From Gentiana macrophylla (taxonomy: Eukaryota; Streptophyta; Magnoliopsida; Gentianales; Gentianaceae), in NCBI GenBank assembly GCA_026214975.1, contig JAOBSW010000491.1, forward strand, positions 22,456 to 86,455: 64,000 nt of DNA, given 5' to 3'. A model generated the notes under the pieces. It had not been told where the DNA came from and searched no databases. It saw only the letters and a list, made by a program, of their open reading frames with translations. Both the position numbers and the translations under genes were made by a program. Positions 11,539 to 21,145 of this stretch are shown in pieces (the stretch's first letter is position 1; each line of letters begins with the position of its first letter).

Positions 11539-11803
11539 AAACGTACATCCGCCCGTCTGAGCGAGCAGAGTGCATGTGAGTGAAAAAAAAAAAAAAAAAA
11601 AAGAGCATCTTCATTTATAAAGAGGTACAATTGTTTCCAAGAAAAAAAAAAAAGGGGGGGTACACTCGCCTAATGTGTGTACTATAACGATCCAATGAAT
11701 GCTTGGCACCCTCGCTAAGTCGCATAAGCCGTTATTAGTGAAGCAAAAGGAAGCGGCGATTTTGGTCCATAGAAACCGCCAAAATTAACCGCTTCACGGT
11801 GAA
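11539..11803. other. Spacer after Tat pol with poly-A runs
   Basis: Non-coding DNA with two A-runs (about 11584-11602 and 11642-11652) followed by a G-run. It separates the sense pol end from the convergent antisense ORF. Confidence 0.5.
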
Positions 11804-12464
11804 TCAAGATTCCCAATCAATGTCAACATGATGATCGCGAATAGCGTACAAAAGCAAAGCTTCGGCTTCATTAACAGCCTCTTTATCTGTAGACAAAAGG
11901 GCGCATGAGTTGATGAACTTCTTCCACTCACGATTGCTGCGAGAAAGGTCGGACGCAGTCCCAAAGACACAGGTCGATCAGAATCAGGAAAGAGCTCGCG
12001 GAGGGCTCGTCGTAAGCGAGTTTGTCTACTTGACTCATCGGCAAGATTCCAAGCGAGCTCATAATGGGACGAGGGGTCGATAGCGGGTATACCCAAGGCA
12101 CCGTTGATAGCTTCCGGAGTAAAAATAACCGCGACGCCACGAAGGGTATCTGCCTATGATCCCCTCAGATCTGACTTGAGACAAAATGGAATAGAATTCC
12201 CTCACTATTGTAAGATTGGGGAGTATTGATGAAGGTGGTGCAACAAAATCTGCCCACCCAGAGAAACGCACGCGCAGAAGAGAGCCGTCACCCTCGACCT
12301 TCCTCTGATTTAAACCCCTCTCCTTCGCAGGCTCAACCCACTCAAAATAGTGCCAGAAATGATCTTTAGCAACGTCAGAGGCAGTAGAGAAGAAAGGGGA
12401 TACATCACGAGTAGGAAGGGCTTTAAAAACTCACACTCTACCCTCTCCAGATGGAAGAGACATG
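11804..12464 (-). pseudogene. Antisense ORF of the Tat element with a Transposase_32-like (putative plant transposon protein) region
   Basis: Read on the minus strand from an ATG near 12464 across two or three frames, this encodes FSGWADFVAPPSSILPNL, TIVREFYSIL, an FTPEAINGALGIP-like stretch and DPSSHYELAWN. It ends at a TGA at 11804-11806. The order aromatic-GW, P-rich, VREFY, then IN-x-LG-hP resembles the domain labelled 'putative plant transposon protein' in plant repeat proteins. Despite that label no transposase activity is known. Tat elements are known to carry extra antisense ORFs between pol and the 3' LTR, which fits the position and strand. Frameshifts near 12140 and 12100 and a stop near 12430 show decay. 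Its function is unknown. Confidence 0.6.
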
Positions 12465-13269
12465 GTTCTCACAACAAAAATTTACGCAAGAAAAAAGGAG
12501 TAAAAATGAGGTTAGTGTGTCTCCTCCTTTTATAGCAGAAGTTAGCAAAAGGAACGGCCACGATGAATCAGATCCTACGGCCAGGCATAGCGCGGTTTAT
12601 CTGAAATTTGAAATTCAAATGACACATTTAATGCCTGTCGGTTTATCTGCCCACGATTCTAGGCTATATCCATGCACAGTTACTAGCCCGAGATTTTAGG
12701 CCATTTTGAATACGCATACATTGCCAATGAGCTGTCAAGTCAGTCCAAATCCCTGGATTCCCGGCAAACACGACAGTCGAGAAAGACTAGTTCAGTCAAA
12801 TCAACTCAGCTCCTAAGTTTCAAGCGAGCATCCACTCCATCATTACTTGCAATAAGTCCGCAAAGATAAGCTATAAGAGATTGCGGCGACGATCTATTTT
12901 GCCCTAGTCTCCTCGCACCTCGACCAAAACAGGGAGGATGGGAAAATATTAACGCACAACAAGAATTTCTCAATCTTCTCAGTTTTTTAGCCTTAGTTAT
13001 TTTCGCGAGCTCAACAAATCTCGCCAAAATAAAGGGGGCCGCACACATACAAGACGATAGCAGGAGATAAATCAAAGAAACAAGCACAGTAGATAAACCA
13101 AGAGGGGCCAAAACGGCCACAATGTCAATACAGAAAGTAAAAAGATAAACTAAATTATTACAACCATCAAATGAGGACGCCAAATAGTTCAAAAGTTGCG
13201 AGAATCAAAGTTATTATTACAAAGCGCGAGAAATATAAATTGTTTGAAAACAAAAGCACAAGGCATTTA
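12465..13269. other. Interval between the two antisense ORFs of the Tat element
   Basis: No supported gene is seen. The 128-aa minus-strand frame here has no recognisable motif. The interval probably holds the promoter or leader of the downstream antisense ORF and the 3' end of the upstream one. Confidence 0.4.
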
Positions 13270-16181
13270 AGCGGAGCCGGGGAGTGTCAATGTACTCGTC
13301 ACCAGGTTGATCGCTATGGAGGGTTCTTCAAGATCGCAAAGTTGGCGAGGATTATTTGGAGGAGGATCCCACACCGGGTCGCCGCGCTATATACGGTTAG
13401 TTTGGATGGCGACGATGTGATCTCGCTGCGTAAGGGATATCGGGTGAATGGCCATGATTCGGGAGATCATTTGGGACATGTTAACCCAACGGAGCATTTC
13501 CTCCAAGGTAATGCTCTCCCGGCCATGATAAGCCCAAAGACAACGAGCAAGGTGATTAAAACCTTGATCGAAGCTAGCCTCCTGGTAGTCGCCGAATTCA
13601 TCAGAAAGCTTAAAGGCTTCCACAGCGGCAGGACCCGCCATCTCTGCGGCCTTCTCTGCAGCAGCAAGTTCCTCCTTTAAACTTGCGACCTCCTCACGTG
13701 CCGCCACTAACCCTTCAAAGCAGAAGTGCGAGCTTCTTCCTTCAGGGCTTCCACTTTCTTCTGCGCTCTCAGATCCGGCCTAGCGCTCTCCGCCATAAGT
13801 TTCTTCATCCGCTCAACCTCACCACCGCTTACAGAGCCTTTGTTTTGAAGCGACCACGGCTTTCTCCGAGGCTCCAAGAGCTGCCGTTACTTTCTTAAGC
13901 TCGGCTTTGCGCCTCTCTGCCTTAATCGCCTTGTTTATGCGAGTCCCAAGCTGAAAAAGAGGAACTATAAGCCCTGAGAAAAGCGCAAAATACGAAAGGA
14001 AAAAATACAAGATTAATTTACCATTGAGGCAATGATTCCAAATTGGCTGAAAGATCTTTAAGTTCGGCGACCTCATCGCCACCAAGCGTCATCTTGAATC
14101 ACGACGCGAGATGTGATGCCCCTCCCGATCTCCAAATTTGAACCCGTCATGGCGAGTCCCATGCCATGCGACCCGAGGGATAACATCAAACAATGGCCTC
14201 TCTTATCCGGCCCGCTTTGTTCATGTCAATGTTTTGAGTAAAATTGGGGTCCAGCCACACCGCCTCTTTCCCTTGTAGCCACGTGGCGGTGTCCGGCCGG
14301 CGGCGGCTCCCACCTCCTCCGAACCTCCTCAACAATAACCTCGGGCGCACAGAGCCCTTATCGGCGACCGCTTATCCGTCACTAACGAGATACTTTACGG
14401 CGCCCGGCCGTTTTGGTCTTCTACCCTTGGACGTTTCAGCCTCGACGACTCTCTTCGTGGGTTCATCAACTGCGACCTTTTTGGGTAATGGTCGACTAGA
14501 GCTCGTGCTGGGCGCTGCGGCCGATCTTCGTAGGATCATACGTCTCGTCAACAATGGTGGCGTCCACAGTGCGGGGAACTTTCCCAAGGACTTGTTTCAA
14601 GGTCGATTGTCGGATCTTAGCATCCTCCTCAGCGAGCCTCTTCCTTTGAGCTCGGCGTTCATTAGCGTCCATACCTGCAGGAAAGGTTTCGTTAAAAACG
14701 GATTCGAAAGAAAGGGGACAACGCGGGAAAGAATATAACATCTTGAGACTCTTAAAAAATCAAATAAACGCAAGGAAATTTACAGGGTGGTCTTCTTTCC
14801 GGGTCGCCTCCACATACGGGACACTCAGACGGAAAGCATTGGCCTATATGACAATCCCCTATCCAGTCAGGGTCGCTCTCCTCAGGAACCATGGCGACCA
14901 TTGGCTCCGCCTTACCCGGGCCCGTGAGGCCCGCCATACGTGCAAATGGAAGTGCCAGATCAAGAAGATCGACCCAAGCAATGTTCCTCAAGGAGGCCTT
15001 GACCCTATCAGATTGAATGAGAGTCATAAGCCCTTTGACAAGACGCCGTTTTGTTATGGGAGGCTCATCGATCGTGAGGGTAGATTTTTCCGTACGTTTT
15101 GCAGGCCTAGGAAACGGCCAGCCAACCTTGGATTCCACTTTAAGGATCCGCTTCTGCCATCTGTGAATCTTATTTGGTATCAAGAATAGCAAGCGGGGCG
15201 TCTTGGACCTTAAAGATATTTGTCCCGTGATGCTCGCCCCACGAACCAGTGAAATTGGCCCAAAGAAAGTCGGCGACGGCTCAATCTTCATTGTTCGACA
15301 CATCACAATGAAAGCCATGATTTGAATAACGGTCCCAATGGCAAAATCGAGAGGAGAGCTCCATCACCGCAAATTCTCACAAAGAAAGTGGTCGAAGGAG
15401 GTCGGAGCCCGCATAAAAATGATCAAAGTGCAAAATCAAGGCATCATCTGAGCGGCGAGCACACACGTAATCCTGGCGGTCCCTAGGTTTAAACTTATCC
15501 TCCTCCTTCGAATAATCAAGCAGGGAAAATCGATACACGCTCGTGTCGATTTTAAATCGACGACGGATAAAGCGGTTAAGGTCAGCATTATCACAAAGTT
15601 TCGCCATTGTTTCTCAGCGCGCTTTTCATACTCCGCCAGGATAGCGAACTCTCTCATCGCCTTAGGATTATTGGGCGCGGGTTTCTTCGCTTTAGCAGCG
15701 GCCTCCCCAACAGTGATTTTGGGATCCCTCTTCCTCTTTGGTTTTTTAGGGAGCTCCCAAACAATTTGGCGAGGCAGGGGGCATTCTCGTCCTCACTCGA
15801 CCCCATCAACTCATGAAGAGCGGCGTCTTCGATATATGCATCGTTATGATCAGCGGCGCCACTGGGGCTAGGATCGGCGGCCTGTTCTTCAACGTCAGAC
15901 GACCCCCTTTCACCGGCCTCGCTGGTGCTTGCCCCTTGAGCTCGTGCCATTTCCTTACGGTTTTTCTTGCGTCGCGGGGCGGGGTCAGGAAACAGAGAAT
16001 CTAGGTCAAAAGGATCGTCGCTTGTTCGAATGGCGGCCTCTGCGCCGGTTATCTCTTCAAGAGGGTCGCCCGGCGCACTTTTTCAGACTAGAGGGTCGCC
16101 GCCCTCTTCCTCATAAGCATAATCATAAGCCTCTTGCTCCTCGCCGGAATCGTCCCTGGCGGAATACTCTCCGTCAGACAT
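13270..16181 (-). pseudogene. Large antisense ORF of the Tat element (fragmented)
   Basis: A minus-strand reading begins at an ATG at 16181 (MSDGEYSARDDSGEE), an acidic N-terminus. It continues through a Ser/Glu-rich segment (15950-15790), a basic segment (KNRRGRG-like, 15740-15690), a globular part (YRFSLLDYSKEED, SDDALILHFDHFY; 15550-15380) and a middle part (15318-14760). It then reaches a coiled-coil-prone Ala/Glu/Lys region (AAREEVASLKEELAAAEKAA; 13707-13387) and fades near 13270. Several stops and frameshifts interrupt it. The second Tat element here has a reading in the same place with the same style (acidic N-terminus, then a globular domain), so the ORF belongs to the family and is not noise. 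A nucleic-acid-binding or structural role is only a guess. Confidence 0.6.
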
Positions 16182-17009
16182 CCTGCAAAAACAAGAGGAA
16201 AAGGTGGAGCTTTCAGACCTGGGATAATAGGAATTACACCAGGAAGGTAATCGCACCCATCTCGACGCCCCCCCTCCGTTTTACAGAGCAACGGAAAGCA
16301 AATTGCGAAGGTAAATACTGGACTCCAAAGCTAACATAATAAGTGGAGGTTTCTAGGCACGATGGTTCCATATAGAGAAAGCAACCCCCTCAATAAGAAC
16401 ACCAACCCAAAAACCTCAAACTTTTCTCAAGAAAAACATCTTACATCCAAATACATTGCCCAAACAGTGGATCAAATACCATGAAAAGACTCGAAAAACA
16501 AACAAAAAAAAAGGAAAAAGGGATAAGGGAGAAGAATTTACCTGTTCTTCTGGAAAAAGATAGGAGGAGCAAACTAAAAAGAGCACGCCGGAATCTTCAA
16601 ACTCCCGGAAAACCTCAAACCCACTTCAACCACCGTCAAACCTTCATCGCTAGCCTTCGCCGGAAGCTTTTGCTAATCGAGAAAGAGGAGAGAGCTCGGA
16701 GGAAAAATTGTGGGAAAGTAGAAGAGTGAAAAGTAAGGAAGTGTGGAGGAGGCCACCTTATATGACCAAACAAGTTATGATTGTGGGGTTGGGAGTTGAT
16801 CCATCCAACGGTTGGGGTTTTATGCGATCGATTCGAATTCCCAAATTCAAAAAAAACCGCAATCATTATGGAGGCCAATCAATGACCACGTGCTGCTGGG
16901 GCGCTTGCAGGCGTTACTACCCACGTAAGTTGCAATTATTATCGGGGCCGGCGCGGCCCACGATCCGACTAATCGTCCCATTGAAGCTTAAACGGATGGC
17001 CTCGCAGAC
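16182..17009. other. Region upstream of the antisense ORF in the Tat element
   Basis: No gene is seen. Because the antisense ORF starts at 16181 and reads left, this stretch is where its promoter should lie. Sequence near 16730-16770 (ATATAAGG on the minus strand) is a possible TATA element. The direction is inferred. Confidence 0.35.
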
Positions 17010-17520
17010 GACGAAGTCGCAAAAACAGGACCAGAGTTGCTTCGAAGGCCGCTTGCTTTGAAAGCACGGCCCTTAGTGAACAAGTCGCGCATCAGGCAGC
17101 GAGGTCACAAAAGCAGCCCAGAGAGTTGCCGAAGGCCGCTTGCTTTGAAAGCACGGCCCTTAGTGAACAAGTCGCATCAGACGGCGAGGTCGCAAAAGCA
17201 GGCCCAGAGTTGCTTCGAAGGCACGGCCCTTAGTGAACAAGTCGCATCGACGACAGGTCGCAAAAAGCAGACCCGAGTTGCTTGAAGGCCGCTTGCTTTG
17301 AAAGCACGGCCCTTAGTGAACAAGTCGCATCATACGACGAGGTCGCAAAAGCAGCCGCCGAGTTGCTTCAAGGCCGCTTGCTTTGAAAGCACGGCCCTTA
17401 GTGAACAAGTCGCATCAGGCACGCAGGTCGCAAAAATAGGATCGAGTTGCTTGAAGGCCGCTTGCTTTGAAAGCACGCCCTTAGTGAACAAATCGCATCG
17501 GAGGAGGAGGAGGTCACACA
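17010..17520. repeat. 85-bp tandem repeats upstream of the Tat 3' LTR
   Basis: The phrase AAGGCCGCTTGCTTTGAAAG (or a shortened form), followed by CACGGCCCTTAGTGAACAAG and a GTCGCAAAAGCAG-like tail, starts near 17045, 17132, 17217, 17285, 17370 and 17454. The period is about 68-88 bp. The unit at 17217 lacks an internal 17-bp piece. Tandem repeats just inside the 3' LTR are common in Tat elements. Confidence 0.85.
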
Positions 17521-17576
17521 TTCTCCGTCCAAAGCTCGCTACTCACACTCGATATCTTCCCGAAAAATAATCAAGA

Positions 17577-17593
17577 TATGGAGTAGGGGCCAT
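17577..17593 (+). promoter_or_regulatory. Polypurine tract of the Tat element
   Basis: A purine-rich run, TATGGAGTAGGGGCCAT, directly precedes the LTR start TGATGATAC. It is the expected plus-strand primer site. Confidence 0.6.
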
Positions 17594-18174
17594 TGATGAT
17601 ACAAATTATATCGCTTCCAGGTGGGGTCGCACTCAAGAGGCTGGGACCACATATATGGCGACGTCAAAAGACATTAAGAGCAAAGCCGCCGCCACAACCC
17701 CACCTAAAGCCTCGACAAAGCTAGGGGCGGTGGGCGATCATAAAGATAAGGCTCTCACAAGGAGCCGCAACAAGACTTGAGAAGAAAAGCAGGGGTGAAG
17801 GTCGACAGCGAAAGCTGGCGACCTCGGCGACCATATAAGGGTCGCCGCTGGATATTACATCCACTTGCTACTAGATATTTTACCCACTTGATGTCGATAT
17901 TTAGCATTTACTTAGCTGCTAAGACTAGTGACTAAGCTGCTTCTGCACCGCCAGTCTTTACTTCACCCCTAAGTTTAATCTTCCTATAAAAGGAAGTTTT
18001 GTGTGACCTAATCAAGATATATTCTAATGCAAAAAATAACAGGCCAAAGCTCTTCAAAAACAAGCTTATCTCACCGCCTATCTCCGGCTAATATATAAAT
18101 AATCTACTCACAAACTAGCCAGATATCCACACCATTAACACCGCAACGCCATCGTGACGTTTTCTGTATCGTCA
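17594..18174 (+). mobile_element. 3' LTR (581 bp) of the first Tat-lineage element
   Basis: It begins TGATGATAC and ends GTATCGTCA, a 9-bp terminal inverted repeat with one mismatch. A TATA box (TATAAAA, 17985-17991) lies about 190 bp before the end. The start is nearly identical to that of the LTR of the second Tat element here (TGATGATACGAG), which supports the same lineage. The following 5 bp (CTAAC) are the predicted target duplication; the left copy would be outside the window. Confidence 0.75.
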
Positions 18175-18739
18175 CTAACGTACGATGATAAATATTTTTT
18201 GTTTTTTATTGATTTTCGTAGTAATAATTATTTTCGATTTTTGATTTGATTGTTGTATTAATAATTATTTTTGGTTTTTAATAAATAATCAATAATAAAA
18301 AGGAATTTTTAATGACTTTGATTATTAATGTTCTTACATTTTTAATAATCATTAATCAATAATCAATCAAGGATTTTGATTATTTATGTTAATAAAGTTT
18401 TAATTTTTTTTCTATATTTATTTTAATCAATCATCAATCAAAGATTTTTAGGATTTTTATTTTTTTTTATTTGATGTTTCTACTCGAAATTAATTTATTT
18501 TTATTTTGATACTTTTACTTAAAACTAATTGATTAATTTTTTTAATTAGGGAGTTACTTAAAACTAATTGATTATTAATTATTTAAATTAGGGAGAAACA
18601 CTTTTTTTTTGGGAAACACACTCACACTTTTAGTATAGGTAGAGATTATTGGTTCACTTGGTTTGTATTTTGGTAATCTGAACCATTGTAAAATCACTGT
18701 GTGTATATCCTGAGCCACAAATATATGTGTTCATACTTG
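18175..18739. other. AT-rich DNA without recognised genes
   Basis: Very AT-rich sequence with repeated TTTTTGATTAATTAATC-type words. Nothing coding is seen. The phrase TATATCCTGAGCCACAAAT at about 18703 recurs at 19073, on the other side of the hAT MITE, so a short tandem duplication existed before the MITE arrived. Confidence 0.6.
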
Positions 18740-19060
18740 CAGGGCCGTCCCGGTGAAATCACAGGCCATAGGCCAAAAAAAAGGTAGGGCCCTCGTCCCA
18801 ATGAAAAAATATATATATTACAACTAGTTTTGAGGTATACTATGTTGATGAAAATTATAAATAATGCAACGGAATTTGATTAGATTTTCTTTCATTGAAT
18901 TCGACTATAAATTTGGGACTTACCGGTTTTTTTAGCTTGAGTAAAACATAAAAATTGACATAAATACACATATATTACATGAAACCTGAGCCCTAAAATT
19001 TTAGGTTTTGGTGGGGCCCTAGGCCGCGGCCTTGTTGGCCTACCCCCAGGGACGGCTCTG
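18740..19060. mobile_element. hAT-type MITE (321 bp)
   Basis: The terminal inverted repeats are CAGGGCCGTCCC at the left and its complement form GGGACGGCTCTG at the right. They are flanked by a perfect 8-bp duplication CATACTTG (18732-18739 and 19061-19068). An 8-bp TSD and CAGGG-type termini are diagnostic of hAT elements. The interior holds GGCCATAGGCC and GGCCCTAGGCC repeats and no ORF of note. Confidence 0.93.
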
Positions 19061-19178
19061 CATACTTGTATGTATATCCTGAGCCACAAATTTACTCGTG
19101 CATATAATGTGTACGTACTGCATGTGATAGCAATATCTATGATAGCAGCGTGTGAATTAATAATTGATTAATGATTAA

Positions 19179-20877
19179 ATCAATGATCACATCTTACCCT
19201 ATATCTATCTTGAAGTTTCCCAAAGGATTGTGTAATGAGATTTCCGCCCTCATGGCTCGGTTTTGGTGGAGCAAAGGCCCTGGCAAATTTAGCTTATCTT
19301 GCCAGGAAAATTTAGAGACTTCTTAAAAACCCCAACCTTTTTGTGGCCAGAGTTCTAAAAGCCAGATATTACCCCAATTGCCCCTTACTTGAGACCAGCA
19401 CTTCTGTGGCTGACTCTTATTTTTGGAAGGCCATCCTCTCTTCCATCAACTATTTTAAGGAAGGACTATGTTGGGCTATTAGCAATGGTGAGTCTGTTAG
19501 AATCTGGGAGGATAACTGGCTTCTTCAAAACCATAATCTTAAACCTCTTACCCCTTATCAATTCTCCTATGACACTTTTTGGGTAAGAGATTTGATCAAG
19601 GACTGCAACTGGGATATTGACAAGATTAGGAGGATATTCTGGCCTGTTGATGCCAGTCAAATTCTAGCCTTACCTCTAAGTTCTTGCAACTCTAAAGACT
19701 GTCTGTATTGGAGACCATCAGCCAAGGGCAATTTTACACTAAAAACTGCATATGTTTTTTTTCTTTGAGAAGCTTAATGCGAATTGGGGTAATGAGTTGA
19801 CTACTAACTCAAGCTCAGGTTCTAATCCTAAATTCTGGAAGCATGTCTGGTCTCTATCTTTACCAAACAAAATTAAGCATTTTTTCAGGAAATGCTTGAA
19901 GGGTATTATCCCTTGCAGAGCTAATGTTGCAAAAAGAATTCCTAATGGTCATGTACCCTCTACTTGTAGCTTCTGTGGCTTTAACTCTGAAACTTCAGAG
20001 CATATGTTAGTGTCCTGCCCTAGGGCTAGGGACATATGGTCTTTTTCCCCCGCTTTCTGGCCACATTTTGATGCTCCCTCTTTTGACATCATTACCTGGT
20101 GGGATGATATTACGAATAAATATGACTTTAATTCAGCTAGAAAAATAATTGAGTTCACTATTTTTATCTTCTGGAATATCTGGAAATCTAGGAATGACTG
20201 GGTTTTTAATAGAAATCTTGATGACCCACAGGATATAGCCTTTACAATAAATAAGGATTATAAAGATTATAACTCTACTTGTACTTACACGGCTTCTGAT
20301 ATGCCTGCTACTGCTGTTATGAATGCCTCTTCTTGTTTTGATGGTTCTAATTCCCCTGATTTTGATTTCATCTTCCACACAGATGCAGCCTGGAGTAGAC
20401 CTTCTTTACCAGTTGGTGGTGGCGTCTCCATCTATGATAAAAACTACAATCTTGTAGAAGTTTGGGGGCGTTCTTTTGTGAATTTTGAATCGGCACTGAG
20501 ATCGGAAACGGAGGTAGTCCGTTGGGTTCTCCTGGAAGCAAAAGAACGAGGATGGAAGAAGATCTGGATCAAGGCTGATTCCATGCTTCTTGTACAGATG
20601 GTGCAGGACTTTGTTCTTCCTTCTCCAGATCTCATTATGCTTATTGAAGATATCTGCCATCTCCTTGGCCTTTGGTCTAGTAATTTAATCTTTTTTAGCA
20701 GAAAATGTAATGTTCTAAGTCACAAAATTGCATCTTTTTCCAAGTATCTTGTTAATCCAGCCATGTGGACTGGATTTTTCCCTCCTTGGATCATTACTGC
20801 GATGAAAGAGGAGGAAGTAGCCAGACGAACTTCTCTGTAAACCTTGACTTTGTTTGAATGAATCTTTCGGTTTCCCA

Positions 20878-20908
<31 letters not shown>

Positions 20909-20909
20909 T
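19179..20909 (+). mobile_element. 5'-truncated L1-type LINE
   Basis: The insertion is flanked by a 12-bp duplication ATTAATGATTAA (19167-19178 and 20910-20921). It starts abruptly inside reverse-transcriptase coding sequence and ends in an A-rich/(TA)n tail after a stop at 20838-20840. This is classic target-primed insertion with 5' truncation. Confidence 0.92.
19180..20840 (+). pseudogene. LINE ORF2 C-terminal part: RT end, zf-RVT and RNase H
   Basis: The reading begins at the truncation point with SYPISILKFPKGLCNEIS, the end of the RT domain. It has a stop near 19323, resumes with FVARVLKARYYPNCPL and the FWKAILSS/IWEDNWL motifs (19340-19768), then shifts frame near 19760. The zf-RVT domain follows (FWKHVWSLSLPNKIKHFFRK; CSFCGFNSETSEHMLVSCP; about 19830-20040). 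The C-terminus is a plant-LINE RNase H (FIFHTDAAWS at about 20370; GGVSIYD; SEXEVVRW-type; KADSMLLVQM; 20370-20720). In a full element ORF2 reverse-transcribes the RNA at the nicked target. Here the endonuclease and most of RT are missing and there are at least one stop and one frameshift, so it is dead. Confidence 0.9.
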
Positions 20910-21145
20910 ATTAATGATTAATACTACATCATAATGTGATGAATGTATTGTAATTGATGGCATTATATAAGATGTAGGAAATCAATGGTGAAACCTATCA
21001 ATACAGATGTTTGCTAAATAAGTAGAGTATCTTTTCGGCTGCATATATGTATGAATTATGATAGTTTGAAACAAACAAATAAGAGCATTACATACACAGA
21101 AAAAAAAAAGTTCTTTAAACAAATAAACTAATACAAAATGATTTA

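Noticed and set aside
11804..12464. A true DNA transposase, as the Transposase_32-type label might suggest
   Set aside because: It lies antisense inside a retroelement with no TIRs around it; no catalytic triad is visible.
17010..17520. Regularly spaced repeats that could look like a CRISPR array
   Set aside because: Units are head-to-tail without unique spacers, lie inside a plant retroelement, and no cas-like gene exists.
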